A DNA stretch of 64,000 nucleotides, taken from NCBI GenBank assembly GCA_964370435.1, contig CAYJJG010000002.1:62001-126000 (forward strand). The letters are read 5' to 3'. The notes under the pieces were generated by a model. It saw only the letters and a list, made by a program, of their open reading frames with translations. It was not told the origin of the DNA and did not search any database. A program made the translations under genes and the position numbers. Source of the stretch: CALVGQ01 sp964370435 (GTDB lineage: Bacteria; Bacillota_I; Bacilli_A; Erysipelotrichales; Erysipelotrichaceae). Below are positions 1-8,824 of the stretch, piece after piece (positions within the stretch are counted from its first letter, which is position 1; each line of letters starts with the position of its first letter).

Positions 1-1879
1 AAAACTCATGTAAAGGTGGATCCAAGTAACGAATAGTTACTGGTAATCCTTTCATAGCCTCATATATTCCCTCGAAATCAGAACGTTGCATAGGCAGTAA
101 TTTAGCTAAAGCAACCTTACGTTGTGCAACTGTTTTAGAAACAATCATTTCACGCATTGCAGTAATTCGTTTAGAGTCGAAGAACATGTGTTCTGTACGA
201 ACTAGTCCAATTCCTTCAGCACCAAACTCTAAAGCTTGCTTAGCATCTTTTGGAGTATCGGCATTCGTTCTTACTTTAAGCGTACGACGCTCATCAGCCC
301 AACCCATAAATCTTCCAAAATCACCAGAAATTTGAGCAGGTACTGTTTTAATCTCTTGACCGTAAACATTTCCAAGAGAACCATCTAAAGAGATAAACTC
401 TCCTTCATTAAAAGTTTTATTACCAACACTAAATGTTTTTTCTTCTTCATTGATGACAATATCACCACATCCACTAACACAGCATCTACCCATACCACGA
501 GCAACAACAGCAGCATGAGATGTCATTCCTCCACGTACTGTCAAGATACCTTGTGCAACATCCATACCTTCGATATCTTCTGGAGAAGTTTCAAGACGTA
601 CTAAAATTACTTTTTTGCCAACAGTAGCTGCCTTAATAGCATCGTTTGCATTAAAAACTATTTGACCACAAGCAGCACCAGGAGATGCAGCTAAACCTGT
701 AGTAATTACTTCAGCAGATGCCAATTCTTCATTATCAAATTGAGGATGTAATAAAGAGTCAAGTTGTTTAGGATCAACCATCATTAATGCGCTATCAACA
801 TTAATTAATTTTTCATCTACCATGTCACAAGCAATTTTTAAAGCCGCAGAAGCAGTTCTTTTTCCATTTCTTGTTTGTAACATGTATAGCTTTTCATTTT
901 CAATAGTAAACTCCATGTCTTGCATATCTTTATAGTGGCTTTCTAGTCTATCACAAATTTCCACAAAATGATCGTATGCAGCCGGCATTACTTCTTTTAA
1001 TTTATCAATTGTTTGCGGTGTTCTAATTCCGGCAACTACATCTTCACCTTGAGCATTCATCAAGAATTCTCCAAACAATTTACGCTCACCAGTAGCTGGG
1101 TTACGAGTAAAGGCAACCCCAGTACCGCAATCATCACCCATATTACCGAAAACCATCATTTGAACATTTACTGCTGTACCCCATGAACTAGGGATGTCAT
1201 TCATACGACGGTAGTATATAGCTCGTGGATTATTCCAAGATTTAAACACTGATTCAATCGCTAAAGTTAATTGCACTTTTGGATCAGTTGGGAAATCATC
1301 TTTTAAATTATCACGGTAGAATTTTTTAAATTCCACTACCATTTCTTTTAAATCTTCAGCATCTAATTCAGTATCATCTTTAACACCTTTACGCTCTTTT
1401 AGCTCATCTATAATTACTTCAAATTTAGATTTACTTAAACCCATAACAACATCAGAAAACATCTGAATAAAGCGGCGATATGAATCATACGCAAAACGAA
1501 TATTACCCGATTTTTGAGCTAAAGTTTCTACTACTTCATCATTAATTCCTAAATTAAGAATAGTATCCATCATCCCTGGCATAGATGCACGTGAACCTGA
1601 TCTCACCGATACCAATAATGGATTTTCAACGGAACCTAATTTTTTACCACTTACTTCTTCTAACTTAGCTACATTTTCAAACAATTCCTTTAATATAGCA
1701 TCATTAATGCGTTCATTTTCAGCATAATACTGATTACACGCCTCAGTAGTAACTGTAAAACCTTGTGGAACTGGCATACCTAAAGTAGTCATTTCTGACA
1801 AATTAGCACCCTTTCCTCCTAAAAGTTCTCTCATCGTACCATTACATTCAGAGAACATATATACAAACTTTGTGCTCAT
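1..1879 (-). CDS. ppdK: Pyruvate, phosphate dikinase (N-terminal ~626 residues; 3' end outside window)
   Basis: Cytosolic enzyme interconverting pyruvate, ATP and Pi with PEP, AMP and PPi. The reading frame runs from an ATG at 1879 off the left edge. The N-terminal nucleotide-binding domain is recognisable (KFVYMFSEC, LLGGKGANLSEM, VPQGFTVTTEAC, SVRSGSRASMPGMMDT). The central swivelling domain carries the phosphorylatable histidine in GGMTSHAAVVARGMG (about 480-545). The C-terminal PEP/pyruvate barrel is only partly present; PPDKs are usually about 870-900 aa. A strong GGAGG lies just before the start. It is monocistronic at its 5' side: the preceding transcript ends at a terminator (1994-2021), and its own promoter and cre site lie in between. 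In fermentative Bacillota this enzyme often works glycolytically with PPi; that role is inference here. Confidence 0.97.
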   Translation of the reverse strand, partial: MSTKFVYMFSECNGTMRELLGGKGANLSEMTTLGMPVPQGFTVTTEACNQYYAENERINDAILKELFENVAKLEEVSGKKLGSVENPLLVSVRSGSRASMPGMMDTILNLGINDEVVETLAQKSGNIRFAYDSYRRFIQMFSDVVMGLSKSKFEVIIDELKERKGVKDDTELDAEDLKEMVVEFKKFYRDNLKDDFPTDPKVQLTLAIESVFKSWNNPRAIYYRRMNDIPSSWGTAVNVQMMVFGNMGDDCGTGVAFTRNPATGERKLFGEFLMNAQGEDVVAGIRTPQTIDKLKEVMPAAYDHFVEICDRLESHYKDMQDMEFTIENEKLYMLQTRNGKRTASAALKIACDMVDEKLINVDSALMMVDPKQLDSLLHPQFDNEELASAEVITTGLAASPGAACGQIVFNANDAIKAATVGKKVILVRLETSPEDIEGMDVAQGILTVRGGMTSHAAVVARGMGRCCVSGCGDIVINEEEKTFSVGNKTFNEGEFISLDGSLGNVYGQEIKTVPAQISGDFGRFMGWADERRTLKVRTNADTPKDAKQALEFGAEGIGLVRTEHMFFDSKRITAMREMIVSKTVAQRKVALAKLLPMQRSDFEGIYEAMKGLPVTIRYLDPPLHEF

Positions 1880-1918
1880 ACTTTACCTCCTATCGAGCTT
1901 CATAATACTTTCTTATAT

Positions 1919-1924
1919 ATTATA
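1919..1924 (-). promoter_or_regulatory. -10 element of the ppdK promoter
   Basis: On the minus strand a perfect TATAAT lies about 40 bp before the ppdK start codon. The hexamer 17 bp further upstream (TAGCAT) is a poor -35, so the promoter may depend on an activator. A cre-type site lies immediately upstream. Confidence 0.6.
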
Positions 1925-1954
1925 CTAAAAGTTACTTTAAAATGCTATGTTTTT

Positions 1955-1968
1955 TGAAACCGTTTTCA
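1955..1968 (-). promoter_or_regulatory. Catabolite-responsive element (cre) upstream of ppdK
   Basis: The minus strand reads TGAAAACGGTTTCA, matching the CcpA consensus TGWNANCGNTNWCA at every fixed position. Its centre is about 50 bp upstream of the start point implied by the -10 box. That placement, upstream of a promoter with a weak -35, resembles cre sites used for activation (as at ackA and pta in B. subtilis) rather than roadblock repression. Activation is inference. Confidence 0.7.
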
Positions 1969-1988
1969 GTTGTTTTTTGAAACACACT

Positions 1989-2021
1989 AAAAAAGGTGTC
2001 TTTATAAGATAAAAGACACCT
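1989..2021 (-). terminator. Rho-independent terminator after the alpha/beta hydrolase gene
   Basis: Perfect 10-bp stem (AGGTGTCTTT at 1994-2003 with AAAGACACCT at 2012-2021), 8-nt loop, followed on the minus strand by six T. It ends the valS-hydrolase transcript. Confidence 0.9.
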
Positions 2022-2026
2022 CTCTA

Positions 2027-2974
2027 TTAATTTTCTATATAACGATTAATAAACTGAAACACACGACCATAATATTGTGGCTTTAAGTTTGATAAGCCAT
2101 GTAAAGAGCTCGGTATTGTATATAATTCTTTACTTGCAGCACAAGCATAATAATTTTCGAATACCATTTCAAATGGAACAATTTCATCATCTTCTCCATG
2201 AATAAACATCGTTGGAGTTTTACTTTTTTTAAGCTGTTTAACACAAGAATTATCGAATAAAGAATACCGACATCGATTTTTAATGGATCGATTAATATTA
2301 TGAATAATTACCCCATGCATCATTTCAGGAATAAAACTAAAACGATTTTTAAGCATAAACCTCATAATATTTTCCATTGAAGAATAGCCGCTATCTTCGA
2401 TACAACACACTACTTGTTCAGGTAGATTTTCTCCCGTAACATTCATCATCGTACTAGCACCCATCGATAAACCATATAATACTATCTTAATGTCTTTATC
2501 TCTGGCACATAAATAATTAATACAAGTAAGAATATCTAAACGGTCCGGCCATCCAAAACCAATATACTTACCACTACTTAGACCATGTCCTCTTAAATCT
2601 ACCATCATTAAATTAAATCCTTGTTCATAAAAATTTTGAGCAACATCTAACTCTTCCTTATAATTAGCGCTATATCCGTGAGCTATAATAACCCATTTAC
2701 TACTTTTATCTTGTTGTAACAACTTAACATGTAGCTGCACTTCATCGAAAGCATGTAGATTTACAGTGCTCGCATTCATCGAAGAAAACCATTTTCGAGC
2801 AGAATCAATCACTGAAGATTTATCATCTTCACTTTCTTGGCGTACGTAAGGATTCATTTTCCTTTTAATTGCGCTATTAAAGAAATAGTCATTTAAACCT
2901 TTCATTACAATTAAAGATAAGGACGCTATACTAACACCCATAAGCAAGGCAAATTTTGTAGTATTCTTCTTCAT
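2027..2974 (-). CDS. Membrane-anchored alpha/beta hydrolase (YqkD-like)
   Basis: Serine hydrolase of the alpha/beta-hydrolase fold, 315 aa. Residues about 7-25 form one hydrophobic signal-anchor segment, so the catalytic domain is probably outside the membrane. The oxyanion-side motif IAHGYSAN, the sequence VDLRGHGLSSG, the nucleophile elbow YGLSMGAS, a late acid in HGEDDEIVP and a final histidine in SLHGLS form a complete catalytic set. Size and arrangement resemble B. subtilis YqkD. The substrate is unknown. The gene starts 11 bp after the valS stop with SD AAGGAG and no terminator between, so it is probably read through from valS. Confidence 0.85.
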   Translation of the reverse strand: MKKNTTKFALLMGVSIASLSLIVMKGLNDYFFNSAIKRKMNPYVRQESEDDKSSVIDSARKWFSSMNASTVNLHAFDEVQLHVKLLQQDKSSKWVIIAHGYSANYKEELDVAQNFYEQGFNLMMVDLRGHGLSSGKYIGFGWPDRLDILTCINYLCARDKDIKIVLYGLSMGASTMMNVTGENLPEQVVCCIEDSGYSSMENIMRFMLKNRFSFIPEMMHGVIIHNINRSIKNRCRYSLFDNSCVKQLKKSKTPTMFIHGEDDEIVPFEMVFENYYACAASKELYTIPSSLHGLSNLKPQYYGRVFQFINRYIEN

Positions 2975-2985
2975 AGGAATCTCCT

Positions 2986-5595
2986 TTATTTTTTAAATTT
3001 TTGTAATCGTTCAATAACTACCAGTAGTTGAGAGCGATAATTTTCACATTTTTTCTTTTCTTCTTCTACTTTTGAAGCAGGAGCTTTTGAAATAAACTTC
3101 TCATTAGCTAACATTGATTCAGCACGTTTAATTTCATTTTCAAGCTTTGTTTGTTCAGCAGTTAATTTAACGATTTCCGCTTCTTCGTCAATAATATCTA
3201 GCATTGGAATTGAAAGAGTAGCATTGTAGATTGGACGCACTAACATCTCTCCACTTAACTCCTCACACCAGGTAGCCTTAGCCATTCTCTCAATGATTGC
3301 TGCTAAATAGTTATCTTTTTTTATACTTGCGTGGCTGTAATCTTCAAGCACAAAATTAACTGGTGTACTAGGTTTTAGCTGATATGCTTGCTTAATCTCA
3401 CGTATAGTAGTGATAATCGAAAGTACTTGTTTAACTTCTTCCTGTCTAGAAGTATCTGCTTGTTTAACTTCTTTTGGCCAACTGCTTATGCAACAAGCTT
3501 CATTATTTATTGCTTGGTATATTTCTTCACTTACAAAAGGCATAAATGGATGAAGCATTTTTAAAATGCCATTAAGCACTACAAATAACGTAGACATCGT
3601 TGCTTTCTTCACTTCACTATCTTCACTTTGTAAGCCGGCTTTAGAAAGTTCAATATACCAACTACAGAAATCATCCCATATAAAACTATAAAGCTCATTT
3701 CCAACAAGGGCAAATTCATATTTTTCCATATTATTATTAACACTTTCTAATGTTTCATTAAAGCGTGTTAATATCCAATGATCAACTAGTGAGGCATGAC
3801 TTAAATCTACTGTTGTATAATCAAAGTTTTCTTCCAAATTCATCATCACGAATCGTGATGCATTCCATATTTTATTAATAAAGTTCCAAGATGATTCAAT
3901 TTTTTCTTCGCTATAGCGTAAATCTTGTCCTGGAGTTGAATTAGTAGTTAAGAAGAAACGCAGTGAATCTACACCATACTTTTCAATAACCTCCATCGGA
4001 TCAATACCATTTCCTAAAGACTTACTCATCTTTCTTCCGTTTGCATCACGAATTAAGCCATGAATTAGACAGTTTTTAAATGGATAAGATTTTGTTAAAT
4101 AGCGTGCTGAAAAAGCCATACGAGCTACCCAGAAGAAAATAATATCATATCCCGTAACTAAAACATTATTAGGATAAAAACGCTCTAAATCTTCTGTTTT
4201 TTCTGGCCAACCCAAGGTTNNNNNNNNNNATAAAGCACTTGAAAACCAAGTATCTAAAACATCTTCATCTTGAGTCCAATTTTCAATATCTTGAGGTTGC
4301 TGCATTCCTACATAAACTTCGCCAGTTTCATTGTGATACCAAGCTGGAATTCGGTGTCCCCACCATAATTGTCTTGATATACACCAATCTTCAATATTTT
4401 CTAACCATTGATTAAACGTTTTTTCAAATCGTTGTGGAAAAAAATTAATTTTATCTTCTGGATTTGCTTGTGCATTTAATACATCTTGAGCCATCGGTTT
4501 CATTTTTACAAACCATTGTTTTGATAGGTATGGTTCTACGACTACATCAGTACGCTCAGAATGCCCTACTTGATGAATATGTTTTTCTATTTTAACTAAA
4601 TTACCTTCATCTTCAATACGTTTTGTTATTGCTTTACGGCATTCAAAACGATCAAGTCCTTCAAAGTCACCGGCTAAAGCATTCATCGTTCCATCACTAT
4701 TCATGCAAATAATCTTTTCTAATTGATGACGCTCAGCTATTTGATAATCATTAGGATCATGAGCAGGTGTACATTTCATTGCACCAGTTCCAAACTCAAC
4801 CTCAATATAATCATCACCGATGATCGGAATTGCTTGATGATTCGCTGGATTAATCGCCATTTTACCAATAAGATGCTGATAACGCTTATCGTCTGGATGT
4901 ACTACTACACAAACATCTCCAAACATAGTCTCGGGACGTGTTGTTGCAACATGAAAATATGCATCACTATCCTGTACCTGATAATTAAAAGTGTACATTG
5001 CGCCTTCTATTTCTTTATGAATTACTTCAATATTGCTTAGCGCTGTTTTTGCTTTAGGATCCCAATTTATTATACGCTCACCTTGATAAATTAATCCTTC
5101 ATTATAATAGTCAACAAACACTTTTTTAACTGCATGACTTAGACCTTCATCCAAGGTAAAACGTTCACGTGAATAATCTAAAGAAAGACCCATTTTTGCC
5201 CATTGTTGGCGTATATGACCTGCATACTCCTCTTTCCACTGCCACGAGCGTTCTAAAAATTTTTCTCGTCCAATATCATAACGTGAAATACCTTCTTGTT
5301 TTAATCGCTCATCTACTTTAGCTTGAGTCGCGATACCGGCATGATCCATCCCTGATAGCCATAACATGTCTTTACCTTTTAAACGCTCATATCGAGCAAT
5401 AATGTCTTGTAAAGTAGTATCCCATGCATGTCCTAAATGTAATTTTCCTGTTACATTAGGTGGTGGAATCACAATACAAAAAGGATCCTTTCCTTTATCT
5501 TTAGCAGTAAAATAACCAGCATTAACCCATGCTTGATACTGCTCCTCTTTTTCAACCTCTAAATGGTTATACTTACTATTTAACTCTTTGCGCAT
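2986..5595 (-). CDS. valS: Valine-tRNA ligase
   Basis: Charges tRNA-Val with valine in the cytosol. Class I signatures are present: PPPNVTGKLHLGHA (HIGH) near the N-terminus and KMSKSLGN (KMSKS) in the second half, with the CP1 editing domain between them (TTRPETMFGD) and a C-terminal coiled coil (EAEIVKLTAEQTKLENEI). An open frame extends 21 codons further upstream, but those codons are the T-box antiterminator/terminator region. The ATG at 5595, directly after AGGAGG, is the real start, giving about 869 aa. Ten N at 4220-4229 replace four residues between SSAL and TLGWP; the family normally has WPFS there, so the gap length fits the frame. Confidence 0.98.
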   Translation of the reverse strand: MRKELNSKYNHLEVEKEEQYQAWVNAGYFTAKDKGKDPFCIVIPPPNVTGKLHLGHAWDTTLQDIIARYERLKGKDMLWLSGMDHAGIATQAKVDERLKQEGISRYDIGREKFLERSWQWKEEYAGHIRQQWAKMGLSLDYSRERFTLDEGLSHAVKKVFVDYYNEGLIYQGERIINWDPKAKTALSNIEVIHKEIEGAMYTFNYQVQDSDAYFHVATTRPETMFGDVCVVVHPDDKRYQHLIGKMAINPANHQAIPIIGDDYIEVEFGTGAMKCTPAHDPNDYQIAERHQLEKIICMNSDGTMNALAGDFEGLDRFECRKAITKRIEDEGNLVKIEKHIHQVGHSERTDVVVEPYLSKQWFVKMKPMAQDVLNAQANPEDKINFFPQRFEKTFNQWLENIEDWCISRQLWWGHRIPAWYHNETGEVYVGMQQPQDIENWTQDEDVLDTWFSSALXXXXTLGWPEKTEDLERFYPNNVLVTGYDIIFFWVARMAFSARYLTKSYPFKNCLIHGLIRDANGRKMSKSLGNGIDPMEVIEKYGVDSLRFFLTTNSTPGQDLRYSEEKIESSWNFINKIWNASRFVMMNLEENFDYTTVDLSHASLVDHWILTRFNETLESVNNNMEKYEFALVGNELYSFIWDDFCSWYIELSKAGLQSEDSEVKKATMSTLFVVLNGILKMLHPFMPFVSEEIYQAINNEACCISSWPKEVKQADTSRQEEVKQVLSIITTIREIKQAYQLKPSTPVNFVLEDYSHASIKKDNYLAAIIERMAKATWCEELSGEMLVRPIYNATLSIPMLDIIDEEAEIVKLTAEQTKLENEIKRAESMLANEKFISKAPASKVEEEKKKCENYRSQLLVVIERLQKFKK
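4220..4229. other. Assembly gap (10 N) inside valS
   Basis: Ten ambiguous bases. The flanking reading frame stays in register, and the four missing residues correspond to a conserved ValS stretch, so the true gap is probably close to the stated size. Confidence 0.95.
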
Positions 5596-5608
5596 CTCAT
5601 TTCCTCCT

Positions 5609-5834
5609 AAAAAAATAAAAACGCCCTTAAAAAAGGACGTAAATTTACGCGGTACCACCTTTATTCATACATGAAGTATGCTCTTTAACCTTAACGTCAG
5701 TAAACGGATTCTCCTACTACTATTTCAAAAAATCAACTCCCAGACTACTGTTCATTATTTGTACGGGTTTTTTACAGCATCCAAAACCTCTCTTATTGTC
5801 ACCAAATAACTACTTCCTTCTGTTCTCGGTATAT
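5609..5834 (-). promoter_or_regulatory. T-box leader of valS
   Basis: tRNA-sensing leader that reads uncharged tRNA-Val. The T-box proper, AAAGGTGGTACCGCG on the minus strand, is at 5648-5662 and contains the UGG(N) that pairs with the tRNA acceptor end. A terminator stem (5621-5628 with 5633-5640, one G-U pair) followed by a T-rich run lies just before the Shine-Dalgarno. A stem I with an AGAGAGG element occupies about 5740-5820. Consecutive GTA and GTC triplets (5748-5743, minus strand), both valine codons, lie where a specifier is expected; which is used is not resolved. Confidence 0.93.
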
Positions 5835-5840
5835 ATTTAA

Positions 5841-5869
5841 ATTATAAGAAATCACTACTAAAAAGTCAA
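5841..5869 (-). promoter_or_regulatory. Sigma-A promoter of valS
   Basis: TTGACT (5864-5869) and TATAAT (5841-5846), 17-bp spacer, minus strand. It places the start of the T-box leader near 5834. Confidence 0.9.
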
Positions 5870-5888
5870 TTATTAAATGGAAGATATT

Positions 5889-5909
5889 AACTTGATTTAA
5901 AATCAAGTT
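5889..5909. promoter_or_regulatory. 21-bp palindrome upstream of the Y-family polymerase gene
   Basis: Arms AACTTGATTT (5889-5898) and AAATCAAGTT (5900-5909) are perfect complements around a central A. The site overlaps a possible plus-strand -35 (TTGATT) and lies 31 bp before the polymerase start codon. It is not a Gram-positive LexA box (CGAAC-N4-GTTCG), so if it is an operator it belongs to another regulator. Confidence 0.5.
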
Positions 5910-5940
5910 TCATGTTAAACTTCTTTAAAAGGTGATAAAT

Positions 5941-7170
5941 ATGAGTAAGGTTATTTTCCACATCGATTTAAATTGTTTTTATGCTTCTGTTGAGATGTTG
6001 CTCCATCCTGAATACAGACAGGTTCCAATGGTAGTTGTTGGAAACAAGGAAGAACGAAAAGGTATTATTTTAACTAAGAATCCGATAGCAAAGTCTTATG
6101 GCATCAAAACTGGAGAAGCTATCTTTGAAGCTGAGAATAAATGCCCTAATTTAGTTTGCGTTCAAGCAGATTTTTTTACTTATGTTGATTACTCAAAACG
6201 AGTTAAAGCAATCTATTTACAATATACACCTACTATCGAAAGTTTTGGAATTGATGAGGCTTGGTTAGATATGGGCGAATGTGAAAATCCTGAAGCAGTT
6301 GCAAAAAAAATATTAAATCAAATCACATTTGAAATTGGTCTAACCGTTTCTATAGGTATTGCCAATAATAAAGTATTTGCTAAACTCGCCTCCGATATTG
6401 CCAAGCCTAATGATTATTTCCTTATAGATGAACATAATTTAAAAACAGAAGTGTGGCCCTTAGCAGTACATAACTTATTACTTGTAGGTTCCGCTACAAA
6501 GAAAAAACTAGCACTTTTTGATATTAACACTATAGGTGATTTAGCTACCACACCACTACCCTTTCTAAATAAACATTTTGGTAAATGGGGTAATTACTTA
6601 TTTGCTTTTAGTCGCGGATTGGATTCTAGTATAGTTACTCCCTATGCAGATCAAGCTTGCATTAAATCAATTGGTAACAGTATGACTTGTCCCAAAGATT
6701 GTCTAAATATCGACCATGTTTTTATTATCATGACCATCCTTTGTGAAAGTGTTTGTTCAAGATTAAAGAAAAGTGGATTCTATGCTACAACAGTTAGCAT
6801 TCATGTACGTAACAGTTTGCTTGAATCCTTTACAAGACAGGCAAAACTAGCCCAACCAACCTATCACTACTATGATATTATCACAGCTGTTAAAGAATTA
6901 TGTGTTCTTCATCTTGATTTTAAAATTCCTTATCGCTCTTTGGGTATAAAGGTATCAAATTTTATGGTTAATACGAGCCACCATCAAGTATCACTATTTA
7001 ACAATAATCATAAGAAAATGGAGCTTGAAAACACCTTAGAGGCGATAAGAAAAAGATTTGGACATCGTGTTATCACTCATGCTATCACAAAACAAGATAA
7101 AGATTTCGCAAAATTAAATCCCTATGATGAGCATATTATCTTTCCTGACAGCTTTTTTAGAAGTAGCTAA
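5941..7170 (+). CDS. dinB: Y-family DNA polymerase (Pol IV/DinB-like)
   Basis: Low-fidelity translesion polymerase, 409 aa. Palm motifs are clear: FHIDLNCFYASVEM with the first catalytic aspartate and SFGIDEAWLD with the Asp-Glu pair. The fingers-region motif NPIAKSYGIKTGEAI and the helix-hairpin-helix/thumb stretch IANNKVFAKLASDIAKPN follow, then a little-finger domain. A GTG nine bases upstream is in frame, but the ATG at 5941 has the better-spaced SD (AAAGGTG). The gene is divergent from valS with a palindrome between them, and converges on the sulfotransferase gene with only 3 bp between stop codons. Whether it is the housekeeping DinB or an SOS/UvrX-like copy cannot be settled from the sequence. 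Confidence 0.9.
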   Translation: MSKVIFHIDLNCFYASVEMLLHPEYRQVPMVVVGNKEERKGIILTKNPIAKSYGIKTGEAIFEAENKCPNLVCVQADFFTYVDYSKRVKAIYLQYTPTIESFGIDEAWLDMGECENPEAVAKKILNQITFEIGLTVSIGIANNKVFAKLASDIAKPNDYFLIDEHNLKTEVWPLAVHNLLLVGSATKKKLALFDINTIGDLATTPLPFLNKHFGKWGNYLFAFSRGLDSSIVTPYADQACIKSIGNSMTCPKDCLNIDHVFIIMTILCESVCSRLKKSGFYATTVSIHVRNSLLESFTRQAKLAQPTYHYYDIITAVKELCVLHLDFKIPYRSLGIKVSNFMVNTSHHQVSLFNNNHKKMELENTLEAIRKRFGHRVITHAITKQDKDFAKLNPYDEHIIFPDSFFRSS

Positions 7171-7173
7171 AAC

Positions 7174-8703
7174 TTAAGCTTTAACCACACGATACGCATA
7201 GACATTGGCTTCTGGAATAAGCTCACAGTATACTTCATTAGTATCAGGATTAATTTCCGACATAATAGAATGCTGGCTACCAATTCCCCAACCAATCACG
7301 TAAGATCCAATGTCGGTTTTTACAACTGCTCCTGTTGCAAAGGAAAATTGACGATGATCTACAAACTCCTCAAAATTTAAAACAGCTTTATTAACCTCAT
7401 CAAGAGTAAGCTCTATTACTCGTGATTGATTATTTGCATTTCCATTATCATATAATAAAATATTTCCCTCATCAGTGACCGACGCATAATGCTGGCGAGA
7501 AAATGATTGTTCACTTGTTAAATTAAAATCGTCACCTAAACCGCCCAGAGTCCACAGCACATCACCTGTTGTTCGCTCAATTTTAATAATACTATCTTGA
7601 TTACGTAGTGAAACAATAAAGTTATTGTCTCGCGGATCAACTATTAAGCTATTGAAGTGCATATAGTCTGCCGCATAATATTCACCATTGGTATTAGTAT
7701 AGTCATTATTTTCAACTGCAGTTGAATAAAATTCAGGATAATCGGTCGAATTCCATTCAAATAACACTTCTCCATCTTTAACTTCTTGAATATACACTGC
7801 TTTTACTCTTGCGAACTCATTAATGTTTGACATATAAACATTTTCATCAATAGCACCAACTAAAATATAATGATTTTCATCAATCATAACAAACTCATGA
7901 TTTTCAACATAGCCACCACTAGGGTTACTCTCTGTCGGAAATAAGGTAAGCGTATCTAATAATTGATATTGATCATCCATTAAAATAATTTCACCATAAG
8001 TAATCCCACTAAATAATAACTGTGTTGATGTGTCGGTATTTGGTTTGAAAAAAGAATAATAAATTTCACCATCAATGTCGTGTTTTTCAAGATTCATTAC
8101 TGTTCCGCGATCATTATGATATCCGCCTCCATAGTATAATAATTCACCAATATTACTGAATTTATAGACATAAGAATAACTCCCTGTAAAAACATCGCCA
8201 TAGAAATCTCCAACACTGATACTGGCTCCTGTAAACTGAAGAGTAGGAAACTGATCTGGTAAGGTCTGCAAAGTAATGTTTCTTTGATCATTATTCTTTT
8301 TAATGGTGATGATAACTTCCTCTTCTTGATCTAATCGCTCTGGTATAAATGTTGTTTTCCCATTAACTAATTCATAATTTAAATAGACTTCTATATCATC
8401 GTCAGTAGTGGTATACTCAAAAACATTTTGCGTTTCTGCTGACAAACTATAAGCACTAACTATAGGATTATATTCACTTAAATCAAGCTCAAGTTCAAAT
8501 CCATTAATAATTATTTTTAAGTCCACTGAAGTAATCGAATCCCCAATATGTTGACCATCCTCGGACAAGGTTACAAAACTTGTGTTGTTATGCGATGTAT
8601 TCGAATCGTTAACAACAATTATTAACGCGTAAAACGTAAAAATTGCTACTATAGCTAATATTATCGATTGATGCTTAGCCATTAGCGATTGATATTTATT
8701 CAT
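7174..8703 (-). CDS. Membrane-anchored arylsulfotransferase (ASST family)
   Basis: PAPS-independent aryl-sulfate sulfotransferase family, moving sulfate between phenolic compounds; 509 aa. One transmembrane segment at about 14-31 anchors the protein outside the membrane. Residues about 60-150 form a beta-rich N-terminal domain like ASST_N. The propeller domain has the family's C-terminal features: MHFNSLIVDPRDNNFIVSLR, ERTTGDVLWTLGG and FSRQHYAS, including conserved histidines of the type used for sulfate transfer. E. coli AssT is periplasmic; membrane anchoring suits a Gram-positive cell. It is transcribed alone: SD GGAGG before the ATG and a terminator just upstream for the preceding operon. 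The physiological donor (gut phenyl sulfates, for example) is unknown. Confidence 0.85.
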   Translation of the reverse strand: MNKYQSLMAKHQSIILAIVAIFTFYALIIVVNDSNTSHNNTSFVTLSEDGQHIGDSITSVDLKIIINGFELELDLSEYNPIVSAYSLSAETQNVFEYTTTDDDIEVYLNYELVNGKTTFIPERLDQEEEVIITIKKNNDQRNITLQTLPDQFPTLQFTGASISVGDFYGDVFTGSYSYVYKFSNIGELLYYGGGYHNDRGTVMNLEKHDIDGEIYYSFFKPNTDTSTQLLFSGITYGEIILMDDQYQLLDTLTLFPTESNPSGGYVENHEFVMIDENHYILVGAIDENVYMSNINEFARVKAVYIQEVKDGEVLFEWNSTDYPEFYSTAVENNDYTNTNGEYYAADYMHFNSLIVDPRDNNFIVSLRNQDSIIKIERTTGDVLWTLGGLGDDFNLTSEQSFSRQHYASVTDEGNILLYDNGNANNQSRVIELTLDEVNKAVLNFEEFVDHRQFSFATGAVVKTDIGSYVIGWGIGSQHSIMSEINPDTNEVYCELIPEANVYAYRVVKA

Positions 8704-8756
8704 AAAATCCTCCTAAGTAGGATTTTAATATAACTCTTAAACCTTAAATGTAACTT

Positions 8757-8790
8757 AAAAACACTATATTAAACAAAGTTTAAAATAGTG
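8757..8790 (-). terminator. Terminator after the ribokinase gene
   Basis: Thirteen-bp stem with one mismatch (8762-8774 with 8778-8790), 3-nt loop, then five T on the minus strand. Confidence 0.85.
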
Positions 8791-8824
8791 CATTAAGTAA
8801 TTTATAGGATGATATTAAAAACAA

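Noticed and set aside
4723..5040. Plus-strand open frame opposite valS, and similar antisense frames elsewhere (for example 51492-51983, 59385-59699)
   Set aside because: They lie antisense to well-recognised genes, lack ribosome-binding sites and show no protein family.
5596..5658. 21-codon N-terminal extension of ValS
   Set aside because: These codons are the T-box antiterminator, terminator and Shine-Dalgarno; ATG 5595 follows AGGAGG directly.
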